DNA from: Roseinatronobacter thiooxidans
GTDB taxonomy: Bacteria; Pseudomonadota; Alphaproteobacteria; Rhodobacterales; Rhodobacteraceae
Length of the DNA: 64,000 nt
Assembly: GCF_001870675.1 (NCBI RefSeq)
Contig: NZ_MEHT01000046.1
Span: 1 to 64,000, forward strand
Direction: 5' to 3'
Shown here: in pieces, positions 44,175 to 52,371 of the stretch
Layout of the letters: every line of letters begins with the position of its first letter
Numbering within the stretch: the first letter of the stretch is position 1
Translations under genes and position numbers: made by a program
The notes under the pieces: model-generated
The model's database searches: none
Seen by the model: the letters and a program-made list of their open reading frames with translations, nothing else
Told to the model about the DNA's origin: nothing

Positions 44175-44203
44175 TTGACACAAGCGCGGAACAGAGGTAG
44201 AAC
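44175..44203 (+). promoter_or_regulatory. lexA promoter with SOS box
   Basis: GAAC-AGAGGTA-GAAC at 44189-44203 is the alphaproteobacterial LexA operator GAAC-N7-GAAC (GTTC-N7-GTTC inverted). A perfect -35 TTGACA is at 44175-44180, and 17 bases later TAGAAC (44198-44203) fits a -10, so the box overlaps the promoter. It lies 45 bases before the lexA start, consistent with autorepression. Confidence 0.85.
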
Positions 44204-44247
44204 ATCGTGAGAGTATTCGTGGCAAATCCATAGCCGGGGGGCGCGCC

Positions 44248-44940
44248 GTGCTGACACGCAAGCAGATTGAACTTCTCAAACTTATCCATACACGCATGGA
44301 AACAGATGGGGTTGCGCCTTCGTTTGACGAGATGAAAGATGCGCTGGATCTGCGGTCAAAATCCGGCATTCACCGCCTGATCACCGCCTTGGAAGAACGC
44401 GGTTTTATCCGCCGCATGCACCACCGCGCCCGCGCGATCGAGGTGCTGAAACTGCCTGACGCGCTGCAAAAAGACGGGTTCGAGGCCAAGGTCATCGAGG
44501 GCGGCGCGCGTGAAAAACCCACCCCCCCTGCAAAAGCCCTGCCGGTAGATGCCTCGGCACTCAGCCTGCCGATTATGGGCCGTATTGCCGCCGGCACCCC
44601 GATTGAGGCCATCAGCGCCGTGGTCAATGACATCTCGGTTCCCGCCAGCATGCTGCGGGGCCGCGCCAGCCATTACGCGCTGGAAGTACAGGGCGATTCG
44701 ATGATCGATCTGGGCATAAATGACGGCGATATCGTTGTGATCCGCGAACAGGATACCGCCGATAACGGTGATATCGTTGTCGCACTTGTCGAAGGGCTGG
44801 AAGCCACACTGAAACGCTTTCGCCGCCAGAATGGCATGATCGCGCTTGAAGCGGCCAATCCGGCCTATGAAACGCGGTTGCTGCGCGATGATCAGGTGCA
44901 GGTGCAAGGGCGGCTTGTCGGGCTGATCCGCAGCTACTAG
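44248..44940 (+). CDS. lexA: LexA repressor
   Basis: 230 residues. An N-terminal winged helix ([20 protein letters not shown] ... [17 protein letters not shown]) is followed by the S24 latent protease domain. The Ala-Gly cleavage site is in [12 protein letters not shown], the catalytic Ser in [12 protein letters not shown], and the Lys in [10 protein letters not shown]. It represses DNA-damage genes until RecA triggers self-cleavage. A GAAC-N7-GAAC box in its own promoter shows autoregulation. Confidence 0.96.
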   Translation: MLTRKQIELLKLIHTRMETDGVAPSFDEMKDALDLRSKSGIHRLITALEERGFIRRMHHRARAIEVLKLPDALQKDGFEAKVIEGGAREKPTPPAKALPVDASALSLPIMGRIAAGTPIEAISAVVNDISVPASMLRGRASHYALEVQGDSMIDLGINDGDIVVIREQDTADNGDIVVALVEGLEATLKRFRRQNGMIALEAANPAYETRLLRDDQVQVQGRLVGLIRSY

Positions 44941-44948
44941 GCGCGCCG

Positions 44949-44993
44949 AACCCGACAGTCATACCCCCGTCGCTTGACGCAAGATGTCGGGTT
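44949..44993 (+). terminator. Long-loop hairpin after lexA
   Basis: AACCCGACA (44949-44957) pairs with TGTCGGGTT (44985-44993) across a 27-base loop that could hold a small inner stem (around GCTTGACGC). A short T-stretch follows. A plausible lexA terminator. Confidence 0.45.
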
Positions 44994-45125
44994 TGTAGCT
45001 TCCAATTTCCTGCCGCGCACCAAGATTCCGGCCCGCATGTCGTATCCGGCAAACCCGATGTCCGATTTGAAGACAGCGCCGTTGCATAAATCTGCTACCA
45101 CTGCGCCGTGCAAGGAGTGGGCCGC

Positions 45126-46376
45126 ATGCGCTATTCAGGTTTTCGCGTCATCAAAGAGGCTTTGAGCGGCCATAAAGGCTGGGAACCCGCGTGGCGTACC
45201 CCGGAACCGAAACCGCATTATGACATCGTCATCATCGGCGGCGGCGGTCATGGGCTGGCCACGGCCTATTACCTTGCCAAGGAATTCCACCAACACAAGA
45301 TCGCCGTGATCGAAAAAGGCTGGATCGGCGGCGGGAATGTCGGGCGCAACACCACGATCATCCGCTCGAACTACCTGCTTGATGGCAATGAACCGTTCTA
45401 TGAATTCTCGCTCAAGCTATGGGAGGGGTTGGAGCAGGATTTCAACTATAACGCCATGGTCAGCCAGCGCGGGATTCTGAACCTCATCCATTCCGACGCC
45501 CAGCGCGACGCCTATATCCGGCGCGGCAATGCCATGCTGCTGAACGGGGCCGATGCCGAACTCCTTAGCCTCGACCAACTGCGCCGCGAATACCCGTTCC
45601 TGAATTTCAACGATGCGCGCTTTCCCATCAAGGGGGGGCTGGCACAGCGACGCGGCGGCACTGTGCGCCATGACGCGGTCGCATGGGGCTATGCGCGCGG
45701 GGCCGACTCGCGCGGCGTCGACATCCTCCAGAATTGCGAAGTGACCGGCTTTCGCATCGAGAATGGCCAGTGCAAAGGCGTCGAGACATCGCGCGGCTTC
45801 ATCGGCGCAGGCAAGGTCGGCGTTGCAGTGGCGGGCAATTCCACCCGCGTCATGGCGCAGGCCGGCATGCGCCTACCAATTGAATCCCATGTGTTGCAAG
45901 CCTTCGTCTCGGAAGGGTTGAAGCCGGTTTTGCCCGGCGTCATCACCTTCGGCGCAGGCCATTTCTATTGCAGCCAATCCGACAAGGGCGGGTTGGTCTT
46001 CGGGGGCGATATTGACGGCTATAATTCCTACGCCCAGCGCGGCAACCTGCCTGTGGTCGAGGATGTGGCAGAGGGGGGCATGGCGCTGTTCCCCGGCCTT
46101 GGCCGCGTGCGGCTGCTGCGCATGTGGGGGGGCGTCATGGATATGAGCATGGACGGCTCGCCCATCATCGACCGCACGCATATTGACGGGCTCTATTTCA
46201 ACGGCGGCTGGTGCTATGGCGGGTTCAAGGCAACGCCTGCCTCTGGCTGGTGCTTCGCGCATCTGCTGGCAACCGACACCCCCCACCCCACTGCCACCGC
46301 CTACCGTTTCGACCGCTTCGCGCGGGGGCGCATGATCGACGAAAAAGGCATGGGTGCCCAACCCAACCTGCATTAA
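45126..46376 (+). CDS. mgdA: N-methylglutamate dehydrogenase subunit A (SoxB-like)
   Basis: 416 residues from ATG 45126, with AAGGAG ten bases upstream. An FAD/NAD fold starts at IVIIGGGGHGLATAYYLA, and VAGNSTRVMAQAGMRLPIES is typical of the beta subunit of heterotetrameric sarcosine oxidase. The fold and subunit set alone would say soxB. The mgsABC and gmaS genes that follow in the same direction identify it better as the dehydrogenase of the N-methylglutamate pathway. It oxidises N-methylglutamate to glutamate plus a formaldehyde unit, likely passed to tetrahydrofolate. Confidence 0.85.
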   Translation: MRYSGFRVIKEALSGHKGWEPAWRTPEPKPHYDIVIIGGGGHGLATAYYLAKEFHQHKIAVIEKGWIGGGNVGRNTTIIRSNYLLDGNEPFYEFSLKLWEGLEQDFNYNAMVSQRGILNLIHSDAQRDAYIRRGNAMLLNGADAELLSLDQLRREYPFLNFNDARFPIKGGLAQRRGGTVRHDAVAWGYARGADSRGVDILQNCEVTGFRIENGQCKGVETSRGFIGAGKVGVAVAGNSTRVMAQAGMRLPIESHVLQAFVSEGLKPVLPGVITFGAGHFYCSQSDKGGLVFGGDIDGYNSYAQRGNLPVVEDVAEGGMALFPGLGRVRLLRMWGGVMDMSMDGSPIIDRTHIDGLYFNGGWCYGGFKATPASGWCFAHLLATDTPHPTATAYRFDRFARGRMIDEKGMGAQPNLH

Positions 46377-46394
46377 GGGCGGCGCATATGATGT

Positions 46395-46423
46395 CATTTT
46401 CTTGCCTGAAATACTCAAATTCC
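46395..46423 (-). repeat. Second copy of dispersed intergenic repeat
   Basis: Reverse-complement reading gives GGAATTTGAGTATTTCAGGC then AAGAAAATG, sharing GAGTATTT and AGGCAAGAAAATG-like blocks with the copy at 23312-23344. It lies in the 85-base gap between mgdA and mgdB, the only sizeable gap among the four mgd genes, and in opposite orientation. Confidence 0.6.
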
Positions 46424-46461
46424 ACCCGCTCCACCGGGACCAGCCGCCAAAGGGGGCGCGC

Positions 46462-46749
46462 ATGATCATCAACCATCCACTCCTTGGCCCCTGTGACGCG
46501 CAGGAATTCACCTATAAGGGCGACGCAAGCCTGATAAACCGCCCCGATGGCATGGCCGAGGGGGCAGAGGGTGCCTTTTACGACTACGCCTATCTGCGCG
46601 ACAATCCGGCGGGCCTGCACCGCGAATTGTGGTTTCACGAACAGGGCGACCGCAGCTGGCTGGTGGTCACACGCAATACCGTCACGCATGAGATCACCAA
46701 GGTAGAACTGGCGCGCGATGTTGCGCGCAACATGGGGCGCAGCACATGA
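46462..46749 (+). CDS. mgdB: N-methylglutamate dehydrogenase subunit B (SoxD-like)
   Basis: 95 residues from ATG 46462 (MIINHPLLGPCDAQEFTYKG). It matches the small delta subunit of sarcosine oxidase-type enzymes, with a likely zinc site (GPCDAQEF and HREL WFHEQGDRSWLVVTRN). It stabilises the complex. The stop overlaps the mgdC start by 4 bases, so the subunits are translated together. Confidence 0.85.
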   Translation: MIINHPLLGPCDAQEFTYKGDASLINRPDGMAEGAEGAFYDYAYLRDNPAGLHRELWFHEQGDRSWLVVTRNTVTHEITKVELARDVARNMGRST

Positions 46750-49691
46750 GGCTTGGGACAGGCGGCCAGATCAACCGCGCGCGCAAGATCAGCTTCCGCT
46801 TCGACGGGCAGTATTTCAGGGGCCATCCGGGCGACACGCTGGCCTCGGCGCTGCTGGCCAATGGCGTGCGTTTGATGGGGCGCTCGTTCAAGTATCACCG
46901 CCCGCGCGGTGTCTTGACCGCAGGCAGCGAAGAACCCAATGCGCTGGTCGAATTGCGCACAGGCGGGCGGCAGGAACCCAACACCCGCGCCACCACGATC
47001 GAGCTGTTTGACGGCTTGCAAGCCAAGTCGCAAAACGCATGGCCCAGCCTGAAATTCGATGCGCTTGCGATCAATGACCGTTTGTCGAATTTTCTGACAG
47101 CGGGGTTTTATTACAAGACTTTCATGTGGCCTGCGGCATTTTGGGAAAAGCTGTATGAGCCGATCATCCGGCGCGCGGCGGGGCTGGGGTCCATCACCAC
47201 CAAGGCGGACCCGGACCTTTATGACAAGGGGTTTTTGCATTGTGACCTGTTGATCATCGGCGCAGGCCCGTCTGGCCTTGCAGCGGCTTTGACAGCGGGT
47301 CGGGCGGGGGCGCGCGTGATCGTGGCGGATGAGGATTTCCGCATGGGCGGGCGCCTGAATGCCGAGACATTCGCGCTTGGCGACCAATCCGGCGCAGACT
47401 GGGCCACAAGGGCTGTGGCCGAACTGGACAGCATGCCCAATGTGCGCCTTTTGCCGCGCACGACGATTTTCGGTGCGTTCGATCATGGCATCTATGGCGC
47501 GGTCGAGCGTGTGTCGGATCATCTTCTTACCCCCTCCCCCGACAAGCCGCGCCAAATTCTGTGGCGCATCTATTCCAAGCGCGCCCTTCTATGTGCAGGC
47601 GCGATTGAACGGCCCATTGCTTTTGCCAATAACGACCGCCCCGGCATCATGACCGCCAGCGCGTTGCGCGCTTATGTCAACCGCTGGGCGGCCAGCCCTG
47701 CTGACACGGTTGCGGTTTTCACCAATAATGACGACGGGTACCGCACCGCCACCGACCTGATGGATGCAGGCATCACTGTTGCCGCCGTTATCGACACACG
47801 CACGGACGCGCCCGCCTTGCGCGGGGTCGAGGTGTTGGCCGGTGCACAAGTGACCGACAGCGCGGGCCGGTTGGGCTTGCGGTCTGTAACCGTGCGGTTG
47901 GCCAATGGCCAAAGCCGCAACCTGAAAGTTGGCGCGCTGGGTATTGCGGGCGGGTGGAACCCGAATGTCGCGCTAACCTGCCACCAGCGCGGGCGGCCTG
48001 TCTGGAATGATGCGATTGCCGCTTTCATGCCGGGGGCAGACCTGCCGCAGGGCATGCAGGTTGCAGGCGCGGCGCAGGGGCAGTTCAGCACCCATGCGGC
48101 CTTGCAAACAGGGGCGGCGGGGGCGGCGGCTATAATGGCCGATCTGGGCCTGTCTGCCCCTGCTGCCGATCTGCCGCAGGCCGAGGATGCGCCGGTCAAC
48201 ATTACCCCGTTCTGGCATGTTGGCGGCACCAAGCGCGCATGGCTGGATTTCCAGAATGATGTGACCGTCAAGGATGTGAAACTGGCGCACCAGGAAAATT
48301 TCCGTTCGGTCGAGCATCTGAAGCGCTACACAACATTGGGCATGGCAACCGATCAGGGCAAAACCTCGAACATGGGCGGGCTTGCGGTCATGGCCGAACT
48401 GACGGGCCAAAGCATTCAGGCCACGGGCACCACCATCTTCCGCCCGCCCTATACGCCGGTTGCAATGGGGGTGCTTGCGGGCCGGTCCACAGGGCAGGAT
48501 TTTCGCCCGACCCGCCTGACCCCCAGCCACACATGGGCGACGGAACAAGGCGCAGTCTTTGTCGAGGTGGGCCTATGGCTGCGCGCGCAATTTTTCCCGC
48601 GCGCGGGCGAGAAAACATGGCGCGAGAGTGTGGACCGCGAGGTTCTGGCCACGCGCGCCTCTGTCGGGGTGTGCGATGTGACCACCCTTGGCAAGATTGA
48701 TGTGCAGGGGCGCGATGCAGCCGCATTCCTGAACCGCATCTATTGCAACGGCTTTGCCAAGCTGGCGGTGGGCCGCGTGCGCTACGGGCTGATGCTGCGC
48801 GAGGATGGCATCGCCATGGATGACGGCACCGCCGCCCGTCTGGCCGAGGATCATTTCGTCGTCACCACCACCACCGCCAATGCCGTGCCCGTGTACCGCC
48901 ACATGGAATTTGCGCGCCAATGCCTGTGGCCGGATATGGATGTGCAACTGATCTCGACCACCGAAGCATGGGCGCAATATGCCATCGCTGGCCCCAATTC
49001 TCGCAAGCTGTTGCAAAAAATCGTGGACCCCGCATTTGATCTGTCGAATGAGGCATTCCCCTTCATGGCCTGTGGCGAAGTGACAGTATGCGGCGGGTTG
49101 CGGGCGCGGGTGTTTCGCATCTCGTTCTCGGGCGAGTTGGCCTATGAACTGGCCGTTCCCACCCGCTATGGCGATGCGCTGATGCGCCGGTTGATGCAGG
49201 CGGGCGCAGAATTCGATGTCACCCCCTATGGCACCGAGGCGCTTGGCGTCATGCGCATTGAAAAGGGCCATGCTGCGGGCAATGAATTGAACGGCCAGAC
49301 CACCGCGCGCGATCTGGGCATGGGCCGTATGGTCAGCGACAAGAAAGACAGTATCGGCGCGGTCCTGTCGCGGCGCGAAGGGCTAAACCAGCCGGACGGG
49401 TTGCGGCTGGTGGGGTTCAGGCCCAAGAACCCGCAGGCCCGCGTGCTTGCGGGCGCGCATCTGCTGGAAATCGGGGCCAAGGCGACAGCGGCCAATGATC
49501 TGGGCTATGTCACCTCGGCATGTTATTCGCCCAATCTGCAATCCTACATCGCCATCGGGTTTCTGAAAGCGGGCCAGAGCCGCATGGGCGATGTGCTGCG
49601 CGCCGCCTCGCCCTTGACGGGCGATGATGTCGATGTCGAGATCGTCCCGGCGCATTTCATCGACCCAGAGGGAGAACGACTTCGTGCATGA
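46746..49691 (+). CDS. mgdC: N-methylglutamate dehydrogenase subunit C (SoxA-like)
   Basis: 981 residues, normal for the alpha subunit. Order: an N-terminal ferredoxin-like fold without clear Cys set (GQYFRGHPGDTLASALLANG, PRGVLTAGSEEPNALVEL), an NAD/FAD domain (LLIIGAGPSGLAAALTAG ... IVADEDFRMGGRL), and a C-terminal GcvT/aminomethyltransferase-like folate-binding half from about 590 (GVCDVTTLGKIDVQGRDAAA FLNRI; GAFDVTPYGTEALGVMRIEK-like). The folate half explains transfer of the released one-carbon unit to tetrahydrofolate. Overlaps mgdB and mgdD. Confidence 0.87.
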   Translation: MRLGTGGQINRARKISFRFDGQYFRGHPGDTLASALLANGVRLMGRSFKYHRPRGVLTAGSEEPNALVELRTGGRQEPNTRATTIELFDGLQAKSQNAWPSLKFDALAINDRLSNFLTAGFYYKTFMWPAAFWEKLYEPIIRRAAGLGSITTKADPDLYDKGFLHCDLLIIGAGPSGLAAALTAGRAGARVIVADEDFRMGGRLNAETFALGDQSGADWATRAVAELDSMPNVRLLPRTTIFGAFDHGIYGAVERVSDHLLTPSPDKPRQILWRIYSKRALLCAGAIERPIAFANNDRPGIMTASALRAYVNRWAASPADTVAVFTNNDDGYRTATDLMDAGITVAAVIDTRTDAPALRGVEVLAGAQVTDSAGRLGLRSVTVRLANGQSRNLKVGALGIAGGWNPNVALTCHQRGRPVWNDAIAAFMPGADLPQGMQVAGAAQGQFSTHAALQTGAAGAAAIMADLGLSAPAADLPQAEDAPVNITPFWHVGGTKRAWLDFQNDVTVKDVKLAHQENFRSVEHLKRYTTLGMATDQGKTSNMGGLAVMAELTGQSIQATGTTIFRPPYTPVAMGVLAGRSTGQDFRPTRLTPSHTWATEQGAVFVEVGLWLRAQFFPRAGEKTWRESVDREVLATRASVGVCDVTTLGKIDVQGRDAAAFLNRIYCNGFAKLAVGRVRYGLMLREDGIAMDDGTAARLAEDHFVVTTTTANAVPVYRHMEFARQCLWPDMDVQLISTTEAWAQYAIAGPNSRKLLQKIVDPAFDLSNEAFPFMACGEVTVCGGLRARVFRISFSGELAYELAVPTRYGDALMRRLMQAGAEFDVTPYGTEALGVMRIEKGHAAGNELNGQTTARDLGMGRMVSDKKDSIGAVLSRREGLNQPDGLRLVGFRPKNPQARVLAGAHLLEIGAKATAANDLGYVTSACYSPNLQSYIAIGFLKAGQSRMGDVLRAASPLTGDDVDVEIVPAHFIDPEGERLRA

Positions 49692-50244
49692 TCTGCCCCC
49701 CCTGACCGCCCTCGGCGGCACCACGCCCCTGCAAGACAGCATCGGCCCTGTGACATTTACCGAATCGCCCGACTGGGCGCTGGCCTCTGTCGCCGCAAGG
49801 CTGGGGCAGGAAGAGGGCTGCCGCACCGCGCTAGCAGCCGCATTGGGCGGGGCCGCGCCTGCCATTGCCGCGCATGTGCAAGGGCCGGATCTGGGCGCGT
49901 TCTGGACCGGCCCCGACATCTGGATGGTGGAGGCACCGTATCACAGCCACGAGACGCTTGCGTTGACGCTGAAAGCGCAGTTGGGCGACTGCGCCAGCGT
50001 GACCGAGCAAAGCGATGCATGGGTGCGCTTCGATATCAGCGGCGAGGGGCTGGAGCAGGTGTTCGCGCGGCTGTGCAACCTTGATCTGGCGCGCATGGCG
50101 GCGGGGACTGCGCGGCGCAGTGTGATCGAGCATCTGGGCTGTTATGTCATTCGGCGCGCAGATGGCGTGCATGTTTACGGGCCGCGATCTTCGGCGCGCA
50201 GCTTGCACCATGCCCTGATCAGTGCGGCGCGTGCTGTGTTCTAG
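49684..50244 (+). CDS. mgdD: N-methylglutamate dehydrogenase subunit D (SoxG-like)
   Basis: 186 residues from GTG 49684, which overlaps the mgdC stop by 8 bases. It matches the gamma subunit of sarcosine oxidase-type enzymes (DWALASVAARLGQEEGCRTA, WVRFDISGEGLEQVFARLCN, SVIEHLGCYVIRRADGVHVY), a GcvT-like small fold. It completes the mgdABCD set. About 530 bases separate it from mgsA, so mgs may have its own promoter. Confidence 0.84.
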   Translation: MHDLPPLTALGGTTPLQDSIGPVTFTESPDWALASVAARLGQEEGCRTALAAALGGAAPAIAAHVQGPDLGAFWTGPDIWMVEAPYHSHETLALTLKAQLGDCASVTEQSDAWVRFDISGEGLEQVFARLCNLDLARMAAGTARRSVIEHLGCYVIRRADGVHVYGPRSSARSLHHALISAARAVF

Positions 50245-50775
50245 GGGTCTGCGCATCATGCAAGGTTCTCAAGGGCGGCTTTGAGGGCTTGGGGGCATTT
50301 GAGGTATGAGACTAGCCGCGCAGCGTCGGGCCGTGGTGCGGCGATCCCCGATCTATGCTGGATAACTTTATGCCAGTCAAATCCGCGAAAGATCGAGGCT
50401 TTGCGCGTAGCCAAGCCAAATCGCCGTGCCGGGGGACGGCCCGGCGATGCGCGGCGGGCCTACGGCCCTTGATTCCGCGCGAACGGCTGAAAAACCCCGC
50501 AGTACCGACCTGCATTGCCAATTCACGGAACCCGATGTCAGACGCTCAACACCAGCCTGCATATGGCGCGCGCCTGTGGGCAAATTTCCTGCGGCCCGCC
50601 GGTTGCAGCCCATGCGCGGCATGTGACGCCTTTTCAATCCCTGCAAAGCCCGCGAAGGTGCTAAAAAATCGGGCACATCCTCACCCCGCAGGAAAATATG
50701 TTTCTTGCAAGTTGAACTTCTCGAAGGGTACACCTAGGCTAAGTCAACCCTCGATCACGAGAAGGAGCGGCACGC
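50245..50775. other. Long mgdD-mgsA gap with GC-rich palindromes
   Basis: No credible gene. Around 50425-50470 the run CGCCGTGCCGGGGGACGGCC then CGGCG forms an imperfect hairpin, and GGCGGGCCTACGGCCC adds another. Such blocks look like dispersed repeats or an operon boundary. The last 80 bases are less GC-rich and should hold the mgsA promoter; GAGAAGGAG at 50759-50767 is its ribosome site. Confidence 0.5.
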
Positions 50776-51672
50776 ATGTGCGGAATTGTTGGTTTGTTCC
50801 TGAAAGACAAATCTCTTGAACCAAGACTGGGCCAGTTGCTGACAGAGATGCTGGTCACCATGACCGACCGTGGCCCCGACAGCGCAGGGATTGCGATTTA
50901 TCGGGGCGGCGATGCCGCGCTTTCGAAACTGACCGTGCAATCGGATCAGGCCGATGCGGATTTCGCCACGCTGGCGGCCGATCTGGGCGCGGAAATCGGC
51001 GCAGATGTCAGCATGCGCCGTGCTGACAGCCACGCGGTTCTCAGCCTGCCTGCGGACAAGGCCCAAGACGCGCGCGCGGCCCTTGCAACCCTGCGCCCCG
51101 GCCTGCGCATCATGAGTGATGGCGCGAATGTCGAAATCTATAAATCCGTGGGCCTGCCCAAGGATGTGGCCGCGCGGTTCGATCTGGCGGCGATGTCTGG
51201 CACGCATGGCATTGGGCATACGCGCATGGCCACCGAATCTGCGGTCACGACCCAAGGCGCGCATCCGTTCTCGACCGGATCGGACCAGTGCCTTGTGCAT
51301 AACGGCTCGCTGTCCAACCACAACAACTGGCGGCGCAAGCTCAAGCGCGAAGGGGTGCGGATCGAAAGCCAGAACGACACCGAAGTGGGCGCGGCCTATC
51401 TGACATGGAAAATGCAGAAAGGCGCATCCCTGGGCGAGGCGCTGGAGGGCACATTGCAAGACCTTGACGGGTTCTTCACCTTTGTTGTCGGCACGAAAGA
51501 CGGCTTTGGCGTGGTGCGCGACCCGATTGCCTGCAAACCTGCTGTCATGGCCGAAACCGACCAATATGTGGCCTTCGGGTCTGAATATCGCGCGCTGGTG
51601 AACCTGCCGGGGATCGAGGCCGCCCGCGTCTGGGAACCAGAGCCTGCAACTGTCTATTTCTGGAGCCATTGA
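50776..51672 (+). CDS. mgsA: N-methylglutamate synthase subunit A (GlxB-like amidotransferase)
   Basis: 298 residues of a class II glutamine amidotransferase domain. The nucleophile is Cys2 (MCGIVGLFLKDKSLEPRLGQ); TDRGPDSAGIAIY, GHTRMATESAVTTQGAHPF and LVHNGSLSNH are the glutaminase loops. It corresponds to the N-terminal domain of glutamate synthase GltB as a separate subunit. In the N-methylglutamate pathway it releases the methylamine group from gamma-glutamylmethylamide. GAGAAGGAG precedes the start; mgsB follows after 3 bases. Confidence 0.87.
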   Translation: MCGIVGLFLKDKSLEPRLGQLLTEMLVTMTDRGPDSAGIAIYRGGDAALSKLTVQSDQADADFATLAADLGAEIGADVSMRRADSHAVLSLPADKAQDARAALATLRPGLRIMSDGANVEIYKSVGLPKDVAARFDLAAMSGTHGIGHTRMATESAVTTQGAHPFSTGSDQCLVHNGSLSNHNNWRRKLKREGVRIESQNDTEVGAAYLTWKMQKGASLGEALEGTLQDLDGFFTFVVGTKDGFGVVRDPIACKPAVMAETDQYVAFGSEYRALVNLPGIEAARVWEPEPATVYFWSH

Positions 51673-51675
51673 GCC

Positions 51676-52359
51676 ATGCAAACACTTGATCTTGCAACCA
51701 CATCTCTGCGCGAGATGAACGCAACGCTTCAGGCGCAAAAAGACCAGACCAACGCGACGCAATGGAGCATTGAAAACCCGCGCGGCGCGCATGCCATCGC
51801 CGTAGGGTTGGATGCCCCGATAGAGGTGACTGTGCGCGGCTCTACCGGCTATTACTGCGCAGGCATGAACAAGCAGGCGACAGTGCATGTCACAGGCTCT
51901 GCCGGGCCGGGCGTGGCGGAAAACATGATGTCGGGCACTGTCATAATCGAGGGCGATGCCAGCCAGTATGCTGGCGCGACAGGGCGCGGGGGCTTGCTGG
52001 TGATCAAGGGCAATGCCGCGTCACGCTGCGGGATCTCGATGAAAGGCATCGACATCGTGGTTCAGGGCAATATCGGGCATATGTCGGCCTTCATGGGGCA
52101 GGCGGGCAATCTGGTAGTCTGCGGCGACGCAGGCGACGCTTTGGGTGACTCGCTCTATGAAGCGCGGCTGTTCGTGCGCGGGTCGGTCAAAAGCCTTGGT
52201 GCGGATTGCATCGAGAAAGAGATGCGGCCCGAGCATCTGGAGATTTTGCGCGCGTTGCTGGAACGCGCGGGAATTGACGCCAAGCCAGAGGAATTCCGCC
52301 GCTATGGATCAGCGCGCAAGCTGTATAATTTCGACATCGACAATGCTGCGGCATATTAA
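51676..52359 (+). CDS. mgsB: N-methylglutamate synthase subunit B (GlxC-like)
   Basis: 227 residues matching the C-terminal GXGXG beta-helix domain of glutamate synthase (MSGTVIIEGDASQYAGATGR, LVIKGNAASRCGISMKGIDI, VVQGNIGHMSAFMGQAGNLV VCGDAGDALG). This domain is structural and channels between the active sites. In the pathway it pairs with MgsA and MgsC. It starts 3 bases after mgsA and ends 12 before mgsC. Confidence 0.86.
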   Translation: MQTLDLATTSLREMNATLQAQKDQTNATQWSIENPRGAHAIAVGLDAPIEVTVRGSTGYYCAGMNKQATVHVTGSAGPGVAENMMSGTVIIEGDASQYAGATGRGGLLVIKGNAASRCGISMKGIDIVVQGNIGHMSAFMGQAGNLVVCGDAGDALGDSLYEARLFVRGSVKSLGADCIEKEMRPEHLEILRALLERAGIDAKPEEFRRYGSARKLYNFDIDNAAAY

Positions 52360-52371
52360 GGATAGATCGTC

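Noticed and set aside
45126-50244. Plain sarcosine oxidase operon soxBDAG
   Set aside because: Subunits fit, but the neighbouring mgsABC and gmaS make the N-methylglutamate pathway the better explanation; sequence alone cannot fully exclude sarcosine as a substrate.
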